A DNA stretch of 64,000 nucleotides, from contig NOWV01000038.1 of the NCBI GenBank assembly GCA_003344405.1, forward strand, positions 310,001-374,000. Direction: 5' to 3'. The notes under the pieces were generated by a model, which searched no databases, was not told where the DNA came from, and saw only the letters and a program-made list of their open reading frames with translations. A program made the translations under genes and the position numbers. Shown here piece after piece: positions 1-13,435 of the stretch. Every line of letters begins with the position of its first letter. The stretch's first letter is position 1. The stretch is from Trichoplax sp. H2. Its lineage: Eukaryota; Placozoa; Uniplacotomia; Trichoplacea.

Positions 1-3000
1 TGATTAATTATCAATAGGGATATTTAATACATGAACTTGCAGTATAAGTAGAAAAGGCTGTGAGATGGTGCCGATAGATAATAAACTATAGCCAGTAAAT
101 TGATTACTAGATCAACAGAAATTATAAGTATGTTAGCAATAGCGTGAATATAGTCATGATTCGTGAAATAAGCTGAAACTAATATTATATAATTAAAGAC
201 TGATCAGGGTTGAATTTGACACGAAATACCTATTTAGCATTCTAAAATAAATTCTGAGTCATGTTTGTATCTGTACATATGCGAATGTGCTGACAAATAA
301 GAAGGTCAAAATTAGTGTGTCTGACCCATCGCAATCAAATCATATGGCGTCTGGATTTCAGCAAACTAATTTCTTTCTTTTGGTTAAATTTCATAAGGCA
401 AATCCAATTTGATTTTTCGTTTACTTTGAATAAATTTAACAATGTCCTAAACACGATTGAGTAGTATGCTTACTCTTACTTGCATATCCCTGCATATGTT
501 ATCGATTTTGCACATTTGAGTACTTGCGACATTTTTACTAGATATTGAAAATAGTAATCCTGACATTTATGTCATTGATAAGATTCAGCGATCAAGTCAT
601 AATTTTTTTCCACTTCACTTCCTGTCTAAGCCATATCCGAGTCGATGTACGCATACAGCGAGAATGGAACACACTTGATATTAGCTCATCCACACTTAGT
701 TCCATAAGATCAACTTGTTGGCAATAGTATTAATGGGATTCTCTAATACTAATTTCTAGCTGACTTTTTGTTTATTAAATTTTGATAGCTTATTTCTTTA
801 TAAGTTATGGAATCTACCGTATATTTTTAATATCATTCCTTAAAATTGCTATAGTATATAAAATAAATTATGATTATTGTTTCATTCATATCATGTTTAT
901 GGAGCCTTTCTATCTGGCGTTGAAGGAAAGAAGGACAAACGTGTGATTGTTCATTATACACATTATTGTATGCAGTATGTTTTATGCATAGATAGTGTTT
1001 AATTTTTATAAATATATTACTACGGCTATTTCGAAGTGGTGTTGTACGATAAAATCATCTGCGATGTACGTATAGTTTGTAACTATGAGTGCGCAAGAAA
1101 ATTATCAGAATAAAAATTTATTTCCGTCCGCTGTTCTAACAATAATTTTAATTTATAAAAGAATTAACACTATAGATAATTTCTTATAAAAGAATTGGTT
1201 CTGTTATGAAAGAAAGCTAGACTAAGGCGAATACTGTATTATTAAATACAGTATTGTCTCAAAATGACCTTTTGCCATCGATTTTGCAACTTTAGAAACT
1301 TGCTACTACAAAGATGAGTTTTACGTTACTTTGCAAATTTATAGTATGCAAAATATTGATCTAACATAACAGCGTTAAAAAGTAGGATAGTTCTATGAAT
1401 ACATTATGTATAGTATATTCATATCTACATTTTCGTAGTACCGGATGATAAGGACTTCCGTTAGATTTCTAAAGCTAGGATAGAAAAATTGTTTATTTAT
1501 TTCCTTGTCATACATCTATACTGGCCTGGTTTTCTTTATAATGTCGTGACGGCGCATAAATTTTAACGTCATTGTTAAAATATGTTTCTTTAAATACAAT
1601 GATGATGTAATCTTTTCTGATTTTTGTAGGCTAATAAGCGTATACTTTATTTTGCTTTATAGTATCTCCTTATTCACATGCCAACAAAAAAATGTCAAAT
1701 TTTCATTCATATATACTACTGTCATAATATTCATATAGAAAAGCTGTACTTTCTCAAGATCATAGAAAAAGTCTTAAAGCAAAATTCGTATGCCTAACGC
1801 CTTATATGATCTCCTTAATATCGAATGTAATCCAAATCTTGATAACCCTCCCATGGAAAGATGAAATTGATATACACAAGCCTCGGGCTAAGCCAAACTG
1901 TGAATTCAAAGATTCGAAGTTATAGTTGAATTTCGTAATTACTTTTCATACACTCGTCTATTGGAAAATCGTATCATAATATGTAAAATTATATGCAAAG
2001 GTATCAGTAAGTCTATTTGATGTTAACCTAAATTTCATCCAGCAAAACAAAAATCGCGCAGTACTTGCATGATAGGATACTGATAGAAATTTATTGAATA
2101 TAGTAGGTAATGACGTTATAAATATATCATATTATATACGTAGATATGAGTTTCGTATATAATATACGGACATACGTACAGTATATGCCCTTGCAAAGGT
2201 ATACATTATCCAGTATACAAGTATAGCAAAAAATTTTTTCTATAGAAATTAAAATGCAATCAAAACACAGTCTAAAAATCGATTGAATCTCTCAATTAAT
2301 AGATTTAATTACTGGCTCCTGGTATTTTTGTTCGTAACATTAATTACCTACATAAAAGCTCAGATTACTTCCGTCGAAACTAAGAAAAGAGACCGTTAAG
2401 TCTGCTACACTAAACAATGCCTCCCGTATAAAAGATAATGAAATAAAGTATCTCTTTGAATACATAACATTACGTTGGCCATAGACACGTATGTAACAAA
2501 AACTACCGTCCGATGCCAAATATCATTACAATCAGAAGATAATCGCCAGTTATAATTGTAAACTAGTTCTGTTTCATTAATGACCATTATTTAAAAATTC
2601 TTCAAATAAATTAAATATTCCGTATTATAATTTAAATACAGAATAAAGTACCGGTAATTGTACTGATATTGTAGATGCTCTCTCTAGTAGGTACCGTGGT
2701 TATGACTAGTTGAAACGAAAAATAGACAAGTCCTAAACATAATCATCGCACGTCAAATAAATTAACTGTACATTGTTATACGAAGAGAAATCGATTTATT
2801 ATTTCCAGAAAGGCTATTACTAATCAAAGCTTTCCGAAATGTTAATCAAATGATTCAATTTCTTTAAATCTCAGCAATTACGAACTTATATCACAAACTT
2901 GGTAGTTTAAAGTGACGTTTAAAAATTTATGTAATTATCTCTCCGATGTCACAACATATATACTACTGCTATTTCAGTTTAAGTTTGAAAGTCACGTAGA

Positions 3001-4744
3001 TAGTATACAGTGTGAGATTTAGGAAAATATTAAATAAAGATTTTATACAGTTGGAATTGTCGACTAATAGAGTTAAGGAAATGGTTGAACTCTGTAATGG
3101 CCTTCGAAAATAATTAATACAGCATTGTCTATTAATTTGAACTAAGTATTGTCAAAATATGATGAAAAATAATTAAATATCCTTTACTGAAGGTTTCATA
3201 CAAGATATTCTAGAAAAATCATCACTTTTATTTTGTTCTGTAGGAAATCTTCATTTAGCTAACGAATATTGCTTCTGTTATGTTATTGGTATTGTTTTCA
3301 TTTGCATGTCTATTTTTTGAGACTTTATAGTGTTTGTTACGTCATTTATTTTAAATATTACATCATTGTTTTCTATGTCACTTGGAGACTGGATTTACTT
3401 AATGTTGCCAATTTAAGCTTGGATACAATTACTTAAAAATGCTATTTACTAAATGTAAATACAATATCTATTTTTAAGTTAAAATGTATAAGGTTTAAAT
3501 TGCTACAATTCCAGATCAAAGTGATAATTTCAGGTTTGTTCCCATAAGATATCAATTCTTATTCTCAGAGAAGTAAATTGTTTAACGTTTGAGAAATGAA
3601 AATCAATCTCTGGCAGAGACTGTTGTATTAATTATTTGTGGAGAAGTAGTAAAAGCAAATTTTATTAATACCACAACCCTTAAGAAACCCATTCAATATT
3701 CTAGTTGTATAAATCCTCTCCTACGATAAAGTTATTGGATAGAGATTCTAGATAATCTAGAAGATTCTCTAAGATAAATAGTTACCAACTTTTCAAACTT
3801 ATAGTGGTACTTACTTTCAGTCCTAATGGTATCATTCTAGTATAACTTTATACGCTGCATTCGAGGTAAAAAATTTTATAGCAAGATATAAATGAATAGG
3901 AAAATATGAAGTCATTCACCTCATTTAACTTTTAGGTTACTCAATCTATAGGTAATTTAGAATTAGATTGTTGATTTTATACTGACTGTACAATAAATAT
4001 CGATAGTCAATGTTATAAAGGAAAACAGCTTTGTTGTTGATCTTAGGAATACAACTACTGTCAGCTTGAGTAATACTAATTATAATCGAAATTTTGCTTT
4101 CCTAGGTATCAATAACTTAGAATTAAATTTACTTCCTAGGATAAAAATAACCCTGGGAAGATGTATATAATAAATACTTATAATTTGTAAAACTATAATA
4201 ATAGCAGGTCCTAGATCATTCTTTATGTTAAATTGTATTTACCGTTACGATAGTGAAGAAATCACGTAATATCTATAATTTACCTATACAAATCTTAATC
4301 TTATACAAGTATTTATTGTTGCCATGATATTATTTTATTTATACTCATTATCTACTGGACATTTGTTGTCTCGGCGTTGTCATTATAGTCTGTACTTTTT
4401 ATTTATATTAAGCGTCATATAGAGTCTGATTAACTAATTATTTGGCAAAATAATTTAACCACCGCTATTTGAATGCTTCCATTTTTGGCCTATCTATTCA
4501 TTACTATCCAATCACATGTTTGACATATGCATATATAAAGGGAGTATAGCAAAAGGACATCATTCACAAATTATTACATCCTTACGTTAATATTTCAATT
4601 ATCGAAAATCATCGTGTTTAGCAAGCAACGTTTCGACTATAATTATCTGCAACGGTCAATACTATGATAATTTATTACTTCAACATTGGCTATCCATCAA
4701 TTTACCATTAATACATATGTAGATTGCTATTACCAACTAGAAAA
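1..4744. other. Gene-free AT-rich flank upstream of GPCR 1
   Basis: No open frame here resembles a known protein and none is long. From about 2.8 kb onward the sequence is diverged but alignable by eye with about 8.7-10.9 kb (for example around 2,960 and 8,855, both with a run reading ctatttcagtt followed by a gaaagtcac/gaaggtcac block). It is therefore the 5' part of the duplicated GPCR unit. I see nothing recognisable in 1-2,600. Confidence 0.6.
4529..4541 (+). promoter_or_regulatory. Probable TATA box of GPCR 1
   Basis: The sequence TATATAAAG lies about 210 bases before the chosen ATG at 4745. The paralogous gene has a matching TATATAAAT at 10676, about 240 bases before its ATG, and both are followed by a similar block containing aaaaggacatcatt or aaaaggatatcatt. 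Conservation at the same place in both copies supports a core promoter. The transcription start itself is inferred. Confidence 0.45.
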
Positions 4745-6138
4745 ATGAATATTCACGACAACATATCTGAATTTATGGAGAACATAAACGGTGCTATTAA
4801 TGGTTCTATATCCAAAGACTGGCTTTTACCGAAGCGAAGCATTGTAATTGATATTTCATTTATTATTTTAGCATTAGTTATTACAGTCAGCAATGTCAAA
4901 TGTGTCTATAAGATTGGTAAATCATTTCGAAAATATAAAAGTAACACATTTTATAGCGCCGCTCGTTTACTGATGACCTTGTTAGTCGTTGTCAACACAT
5001 CATTTTTGATACTAATTTCATCAATCATAGTTCCTAGTCAATTGGTTGGTTATTGGATTGGTGGTATTTATACTTGCAATACTGTAGGAGTCTTAATCGA
5101 GATATGGACAAATTTTGTTACATTATTAGCTACTATCATCAGTTTGGAGAGATACCTAGCCATTAAAAAGCCATTCCGCTATAATAATTTATGTAGTCCA
5201 TGGAAGATTAAACTATTATTAATTTTCATATTAATCATCAGCTCGCTTGTTGGAATATTATCTCTATTTTTAAATAGATTTGCTTTAATCGCTTACGTTC
5301 CTGTCTGTCAAATCGTTATTGATAATGTACACGATATTAATTCTTTGGAATATGCCACTCTGTGGCTAGATATGAGCTGTTTTATTCCTTGCTGTAGCAT
5401 TTTACTGTTAACAACAATGGAAGTTTTATTAGAATTGAAGCAAATGTCAGTTCGAGTTAGAAATCTATCCGTTACACCATTACCTTTATCCCAATACGGT
5501 CATAATCGAGATCTTCGGCAAACTAAGAGATTGGCGAGAATTGTAATTATGATAACGGTTCTGCATCTATTATGTTGGATTCCTCAAAGAGTAAGTAAAA
5601 AGCGCAATACTACGCATATCTTTACGCAATAGATCGCTTATGCCAAGTTCTAATTAGAATTCTTAGTTCTATAGTAAATCAAATAGATGATACGCGTTGG
5701 ATTTGAGTTACTTGTAGAATTTATAATGTGATTTCGAGTAGAAGATTACTATTTCTTAAAAGAATTAGCTGGCGAAATAATTAATATTAAGCAAGTGATT
5801 AAGAATAATATTTTAGTGTAGAAATTACTTGATGCCATTTAGATTTTATATCAATTTTCAATATCCAATAATTCAATCGTTAATAATTTCAATTTATTAT
5901 CGCTAAATCAATTCACAATAATTTATTAATTCTTTATCGCCTCTAGATATGTACTTACATACAGCGCTTGAGCGGTATCGATCAAGCAAGCTATGTATTC
6001 TACTCTCACGTTTCCGTTATAACAAAAATGCTAGACATGTTAGTTGTGCCATTGGCTATATTCTGGAGTCAGCAAAAATGTATTAGCAAGAAACGTCGGT
6101 CAAGAATTGGAAAGTCGTTACCATTGGTTCCGCCATAA
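4745..6138 (+). CDS. Class A (rhodopsin-type) GPCR, copy 1, two exons
   Basis: Exons 4745-5590 and 5947-6138 join in phase 0 (donor GTAAGT at 5591, acceptor TAG at 5944-5946) to give 345 residues. The start is the first ATG; the frame runs slightly further upstream but has no ATG there. The N-terminus is short, with N-glycosylation sequons at N6 and N19. Hydrophobic segments lie at about 33-57, 72-94, 108-134, 153-177, 203-228 and 261-281, plus one in exon 2. Class A marks are C111 before TM3, C188 in loop 2, E-R-Y at 135-137 and C-W-I-P at 277-280. Two usual marks are missing: there is no Asp in the TM2 position, and TM7 reads VVPLAIFW instead of NPxxY. Ligand unknown; it is probably a plasma-membrane receptor of a lineage-expanded family. 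Confidence 0.85.
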
Positions 6139-8059
6139 TTGTTAATATTTCTTTATATGTGACTATGCTGGCTATCTTGATAAACCAGCTTCATACAAAT
6201 AAAGTTAATGAATGTATATATATGTATGCTTTTGCCAGCTTGAATATTAAAGATGCTATACTACATATTTTATATATTGAAATGCATTATATTTATTTAT
6301 GCAATAAATAATTGATACCCATTGCAGCTATTATCAATTGTCAGTTAAAGGTGTAATTCATTCACAAATCACGTATTACTTTCTTACTGCATGTATCTTC
6401 CGGTCTTCTTGGAGTAAATTCCGGTATGATGTGTCAGCCATTGATAATTTATGGTTAAATTAGCAAAATGGGGCAATTTTAAGGTTTAAATTATTAGAGT
6501 AATTTGAAATAATACTCAAACTACAGTATTTGCATTGTATTAACTTGGTTTAGGCTAGATAGTCCTGGACACTATACACGTATCATATTCATTCTAAGTA
6601 TATCTGTTAATTTACTTTAATTTTTAATTTATCACTAGAGAACATATAAATTCATAATGCAAGTAAAAGCACAAAATAATATCTAACATATATCAAGATG
6701 ACTGTTTGATCTTTTATGAAGATATACTGCTATGGATATTTCGAGTCATGACAAAAATCACATATGAGGTTTGCCCAACTTATAACTATATATTTGCGCG
6801 AATAAATCATTGAAACAACTCACCTAACTATTTTTAGCAATATTTTGATTTTTTATGACAGAATTAATGACAAGTAGTTTCGTATTTGAAATGCTTTTCT
6901 GTTACAAATGAATTATACATTGGGGTAATTGTGAATTATCGTATTAGCTCAGGAATACTCTCTGATATTGATAAATTTTAAAATTTTAAATCTACGTGTG
7001 CAAGGTTGTGTGTACATCAAATCATATATTGCATCAAGTATTTAAAGTAAAATTAGATTTTTAGGTTGTGCTACGATAATTATAATGCTTTGTACCAAAC
7101 AGAAATCGAAGCGTTCAGCGACGGTAAAATGAAAATTTTTTCATCGTAGTTTCTGCAGCTAGAATGCAAAACAAATTCTACTTATTTCTTGCTCTTACCT
7201 CTGCATTTACCTCCAGGATTTTCTTGAAATGCTGCTACTGAACGCTAAATCATCTTCTACGTTAGCTTCTTCATAATACCAATGATTTGGCCCTCTGTTA
7301 TTCTAATAAAGCTTCTAAATGATAACCTTTTAGTATATATTTACTTCATGATACTCATTCAATCAGTTTCATTCGTGATCACTAATACTACAATGCTCTT
7401 ATAAAAACGTGCAATTGTAATTATTGATAGCAACTAATAAAGATCGCAAGAGCAAAAGTATCAAGTCTCACACCCGGTGTGTCCTCCTAAGCATCTTAAA
7501 TATAATTTATAACTTGATAATATTTCGATGGCAAGTCCGTTTCTTATTAAAATATGCCTCTCTGTAGGCTAATTTATAACTTTAGGAAGTACCATGTAAA
7601 CCAATCTATAGCAAACCTTCATGAATGCAATTGATATTTATAATTGTATAAAATCGTAGAACCATGTAATTAACTGTACCATTATAGCAGAAAATGTCAA
7701 TAAAGTCTAGCACATATCAAGCTCAATTGCTATGCACTTAATAAAATGAATAAACCATTTCATAAAATTTATATTTTAGGATACTACAGGACGTTTATGG
7801 TGGTATGCTAGGTAATAGCAGTACATTGTAAAGCACAAATATATATTGTCTACGTATAATTATATATAATGAACTACAAAGTGATATTCGCTTATTTATG
7901 GAGAGAAAATCTTTTTCAACGGAGATAAAAAATAAAATAAATGTGGTCACGTTTTAACTTGGAAACCTATTGAATTTTAGCAATTACATTGTTCAATTAA
8001 TCTTCGTTGTTACCGTTCAAGTTTTTAAAACTGAACCATTCTTAATAAACTACATGATA

Positions 8060-8275
8060 TAGAGATTTAAATTTTGTTGCGATTACGAAAAGAGAGACTC
8101 TTAAAATATGCTCTATTGTACTACAGTAAGCAAAACATTACTTATGCGATATAATGCAGAGATTCAAATTTTGTTGAAATACAAAAAGAGACTCTTGATT
8201 AAAATGTGCTCTGCTGCACTACAGTAGCCAATACATTACTTATGCTATATGATACAGAGATTCAAATTTTGTTTA
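8060..8275. repeat. 98-base tandem repeat, about 2.2 copies
   Basis: The run gatttaaattttgtt (8063), gattcaaattttgtt (8161) and gattcaaattttgtt (8259) recurs every 98 bases. The intervening text (aaaagagactcttaaaatgtgctct, a GTACTACAGTA-like part, then acattacttatgc) is also repeated with small differences. Confidence 0.8.
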
Positions 8276-10675
8276 TTTGGAGGGTCCATTATACTATATT
8301 ACAATCAAAAATATATTCTATGTGAAAACATCGAGCTAAAAATTTTTCTTCGACTAGAGGATGTTAGATCAGCCGTTGACAGGTGCTTCAGAAATTGGAG
8401 ATCCCTGTTAGATATCGCTGCAGTATGAAGACGATCACAGCTATAATAAATCATCGTAAGCATATTTTAAATTATTAATAACTTTTGTCTAAACTTCTGA
8501 CTAAGTTTTTTTCATGGAAAATGATCATTGTTTCATCTAATTTAACTAGAACATAGATACGTTGTCGCGATAAATAGTAAAGCACGGTACCTGCAAGTAA
8601 TATTAAAATAAAAACGGGTCTAAAATAAAAATTACCTGCATCAAATTATTGCTACATGAAGGCAAATAAATCGATTGCCTCTAACATTAGGTTTAAGCTA
8701 TACTTTGAGCAATAAAAATCAAATTGTAAATCAAATTGTAACTTTATTCAATCTCATCAACTACCTATGCTATAGCTTTCTGATAGTTGAGGTACTTTAA
8801 AGTGATATTAAAAATTAATGCGCTCTTTTCGCTCATATTGCAAACCGTATACTATAGCTATTTCAGTTATATTTGAAGGTCACATAGACCGTCGAACACA
8901 AATAGCGAGGTATTGACTTTACTTAATGCTGTGATAACTGTTACATGCTAGTAGAAGCTGTTAAATCTTCGAAAAACGATGGAGAATTAAATTATCATTT
9001 TTTATTAATAGAATATTTTGCTTTAGTTTTAGTCAGCTATAGCCAAAATCCTATGGAATAATTAAATCTTCTTCTGCAATATACTTTACAAATTTCCTTT
9101 CATATCGAATATATTAAAGATCTTGATTCGATTAATGAGTATCATTTCTATTATTTTAATTATTATTTGTTTTTGTTTTTTTGTTTATCGTCCACTTTCT
9201 TCAGATACAATAGTTCAGCTATATGGATAATTTTTCAAATATTTCATTATTGTTTCTTTCCTACCGGTACATTGTTAGAAAACCGGATTTATTTAATGTT
9301 TATCAAGTTGCAAACGTATTTGCATAAATATAAAATAATGGCACATATGAATATCCATTGAAACACTATAAATTATAGGTTTATCTGATTGTTAATTTCA
9401 CGATTTATTCACGTACGATAATAATTCGTGTTCTTATCAAATTTAGTAAGAAAATTCATTTCGTGCTTGGAAATAGAAACTTCGATTCACATAGGGACAG
9501 CAATATTTAATTGTTTGTTTTGAAATGCTAAAGCAGAATCTTATCAGTTTATTGACTATTAAGAGACACCTCGTCATTTTTGATTTATGTAAATTCCTTC
9601 TGTATTTAATTAATACCGGAATACGATACTGATGATTAAAAATCTGCTAATTTCTTGACGGCATTGTCTACTCGCATTTTTATATACATTAAGTCTATTA
9701 GATAGTAATTCTACGATAAGAATATAATTAAGATTTGATATTATGTAATATAGAATTCCTAATCTGTTTAATTAATAGGGAATAGGATCTTAAGATCTCA
9801 AAGCAAAATCTGCCAATTTATGCATGATTAAAGAGACCCAGCGTCATTTTCTAATTTATGTAAACTCTTCCTGGAAATGATCTAGCATACTGCCTAGATA
9901 ACCGGTAATCTATCTGTCAATTTCTAAATAGCAGATGATCATGACTGATATACTACTGATATACTGTGTAATTTTATGTTTTCTAGATAGGAATCACACG
10001 GTAAAAGAAATCGAAAGTACCAAATTGTCCAATATAGAATTTCTAGATCATTTTACTAATGGATGATATCGAAAGTATCTTGTTTATTTTTCACAACAGT
10101 AAAACAAAAATCCATATTGGACGTCATCAAGTAGCTTTCGTCACGAAAGCTTCAGAATCCGACTGATGTAAACTTTAATGACAAAACTAATTCAAATTTC
10201 ACATGCGTACGTGTATAATGATGATAACGTAAAATTTAAATTTATTGACTACACCATCATTGTAAATAACTTTGGGCGATATACTGTCTCCATACGTATT
10301 AATAAAAACGAACAATTAGTAGAACTGTGGTAACTAACAGCCGAAGGTTGGCCGATTTCTTTATATTAAGTTGTATTTACATTCATGATACTGAATAAGT
10401 CACGTAGTATCTATAATTTATTCTTACAAATCTCTATCCAATGCATGCAAGTAAGTATTGTTCTATTCAACTAATTTTGAATTATCCTAATTATCGCTCC
10501 GACTTTTGTTGTCTTGCATTTTATATTGTGGTGCTGCATCAATTAATACTCATATTACGTAGCATGTTCTATCTAACCAGTTCATTTTTTAATAGACTAA
10601 TTCTTAATCGAGGCCACTGAATGCTTTATTTACCTGTTTATTCATTTTTATCCCGATAAAGGGTTAATATTTACA

Positions 10676-10684
10676 TATATAAAT
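10676..10684 (+). promoter_or_regulatory. Probable TATA box of GPCR 2
   Basis: TATATAAAT about 240 bases before the ATG at 10914. It corresponds in position and flanking sequence to the TATA-like element before GPCR 1. Confidence 0.45.
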
Positions 10685-10913
10685 AGTACCAAAGTACGCG
10701 TAAAAGGATATCATTTCACAATCGTTGTTACACTAATACGTTAATTTACCAATTACTGAGATTCATTTTAATTGATAAACCGACAATTCTTGGGTTATAG
10801 TTAAATCTTTATTACCGACAGTCAATAGCGTGCAAATTTATTCAAAGCCTAACTATCCATCCAACTACAGCACCATTAATGTCTACTTAGATTACTACTA
10901 CCAGTCAAAAATA

Positions 10914-12252
10914 ATGAAAATTTGCAACAACGAATCTAAATTTATGAACTGCATCAATGGTAACATTAATAACTCTATATCCAAGAACTGGATTTTACCA
11001 AAACGCAGCATTATTGCCAATGCTTCATTTACTACTTTTATGCTAATTATTACCTTGACTAATATCCAATGCATTTACAAGATTGGTAGATCATTACGAA
11101 AGTACAAAAGTAATAATTTTTATAGTATTGCTCGTTTATTGATAATTTTGTTAGCCATTGTCAATACATGGTTCTTGATATTAATTTTATTGATCGTAGT
11201 TCCTAGTCAATTGGCTGGTTTTTGGATTGGTGGCATTTATACCTGTAATATTGTAGGCTCCTTGATCGAGATATGGACAAATTTTGTTACATTAATAGCT
11301 ACTGTAATCAGTTTGGAGAGATATGTAGCTATTAAAAAGCCATTCCGTTATAATTATTTATGTAGTCCATGGAAGATGAAATTGTTGTTGCTGTTGATAT
11401 TCATTGCCAGCATTCTTACTGGAATAATATCATTATCCCTAAATAAATTTGCTTTAATTTCTTGCATTCCTATCTGTCAGATCTTTATTGATCATAGGCA
11501 TGAGATTAACTCTTTGGAATATATTACATCATGGTTAGATTTGAGTTGTTTTATTCCTTGCAGTGGCATTTTACTTTTAACAACATTAGCAGTTTTACTG
11601 GAATTAAAACGTATGTCAATTCGAGTAAGAAGTATATTCGTTATGCAACCATCCTTATTGCAATCTAGCCGTAGTGGAGATCTTCGACAAACTGAGAAAT
11701 TAGCGAGGATTGTTATTATAATAACACTTTGGCATCTGTTATGTTGGATTCCTCAAAGAGTAAGTAAAGTTAGTAAAATAGTATTTCATAGAGTAACGAG
11801 TATCCATAAAGTTTGTTCTAGTAAGATTAAATGACGATAGGATATTAGAATCGGATGAGAATTTTATATGAAGTGAATATGGGCGAAAGGTTACCATCTA
11901 TTAGTTATATAGTAATCAATATCTGCCAATCTAAAGGAGAGATGTTTAATAGCTCAAGAAGACTTCGATTTCATACATGCTTGTTAGCATCTGATGATTC
12001 AATCATTTAAAAGCTTCAATTTGTTATTACATAGCTAACCTACAATATTATCATTTTTTAAATTATCTTCAGGTATGTTCGTTTATACAGCGCTTGGGCA
12101 ACATTGATGACTCGTGTTTTATATTCTATGGTTATATTTCTTTCATAACTAAATTGTTGGACATGCTAGTTGTGCCATTAGCTATATTTTGGAGTCACCA
12201 TAGATGGACTGGATACAGATATCGATCAAGAACGGGGAAATCACTGCCGTGA
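10914..12252 (+). CDS. Class A (rhodopsin-type) GPCR, copy 2, two exons
   Basis: Exons 10914-11759 and 12073-12252 (donor GTAAGT, acceptor CAG) join in phase 0 to give 341 residues. Exon 1 is exactly 846 nt, the same as in copy 1, and the proteins align end to end without gaps in exon 1. Shared features include the ISLERY..AIKKPFRYN segment, the LCWIPQR end of TM6 and the VVPLAIFW TM7. As in copy 1, the TM2 acidic residue and NPxxY are absent. The start is the ATG aligning with that of copy 1; the frame is open further upstream but only from a GTG. Both frames are intact, so this is a functional tandem duplicate rather than a pseudogene. Ligand unknown. Confidence 0.85.
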
Positions 12253-13435
12253 GGATCGCTTCAATTCTTGATAAATCACCACGTTGGCTATTTCTTACCA
12301 GTCAAAATGTTACAAGCACTCATATAAATGTAAAATTGATGAGTAAGGGTATTTCTCGTATACTGTATTTACGACCATAGGGGGTAATCAACCTCCACGT
12401 TCACGAATATTGCCTTATGCCTTAGTTACACTATTGTCCTTCATAACTCCCGCCACATGTACTGTATTTTGATAAAAGTATTTGATTAGCTTGCAGTAGT
12501 GAGTGGAATTTCTGATTATATTATTTAAAAATTTTAATACGTATGGTATTCAAGTAAATTATATACATATATATATAAACTGAATTTAAGAGGCGTCGTA
12601 TTTGCGACATTTTACATCACTTATGTTATGATTAGACAAATAACTCTAATTTGTATTTATTTGTCGGTAATTTTGGAATCATGTTGAAGATATGTTTATG
12701 TCTTCAGACGGGAAAGCTTTTATCCCAGGCAGCAGAAATAAAAATTGAACTGTTCTATTTCCAGGTGTGCATATCGTGCCTCTAGTAGAATTGTAACATA
12801 AAGTAACAGAGAGTAGAGCTATTGGCAATTTTATAAGTCAGTTGAAAGGCTACTGTTCAGATAGTGCATCTTGTGGAGTTCATGATTGATTATGTCAGTG
12901 AATAGGTAATTAATTTTTGGGTATTAGAAGCCTTATTTCAACACTATATTTGTAATAAGTGTATATCGATATAGATAATACAAGTGTTCAATCTTGGACT
13001 GCTAGGCAGTCTAGATGTACCGTTAATTCGGAGAAATTTGCCGTGTTGTGCAGTACATAACATGTACATATAATAACGGCATTTGGGTTGACTGGTCTGC
13101 ATCTAACATTAAAGATTTTATAGCAACAATACGTACAAAAACTAACCCTGTGATACAAATGAGACTGTATTGATAGACATCCATTTGGTAGATGAATGTA
13201 AACAGTACAGTATACTATATAACCGTTATTGAGATCAAGGGTACAAGTAAATTTCACGATTCAAACATGGCATTCTTTTCACCAAATCTTTTTATTATTC
13301 TATGTGGACATATTCAGCAACTGGAATTACATCCACATTGCGACTTTGTTCAAACGAAAATTTTTTACAGATCTTTCCAGTATAGTAAAATGTAATAAGA
13401 TAGCACATCAGACAAAATAAAATGCTAATGCATTC
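12253..13435. other. Intergenic, GPCR 2 to RPL35 3' end
   Basis: No gene recognised. The first 100 bases downstream of GPCR 2 still resemble the 3' flank of copy 1. An 89-codon open frame on - at 12988-13257 has no recognisable similarity. Confidence 0.55.

Larger units (their letters stand above)
6139..10913. other. Intergenic region between the two GPCR copies
   Basis: No gene is recognised. The first part is the 3' flank of GPCR 1. From about 8.7 kb it is diverged sequence matching the region upstream of GPCR 1, so it is the 5' part of the second duplication unit. It also holds a 98-base tandem repeat (listed separately). Confidence 0.6.

Noticed and set aside
7160-7260. Short conserved-looking frame on - ending in a Gly-Lys-Cys-Arg-rich tail
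   Set aside because: Only about 20 codons, bounded by stops, without a start or a family match.
12988-13257. 89-codon Cys-containing frame on -
   Set aside because: No signal peptide, no recognisable family, and AT-rich composition typical of chance frames downstream of RPL35.
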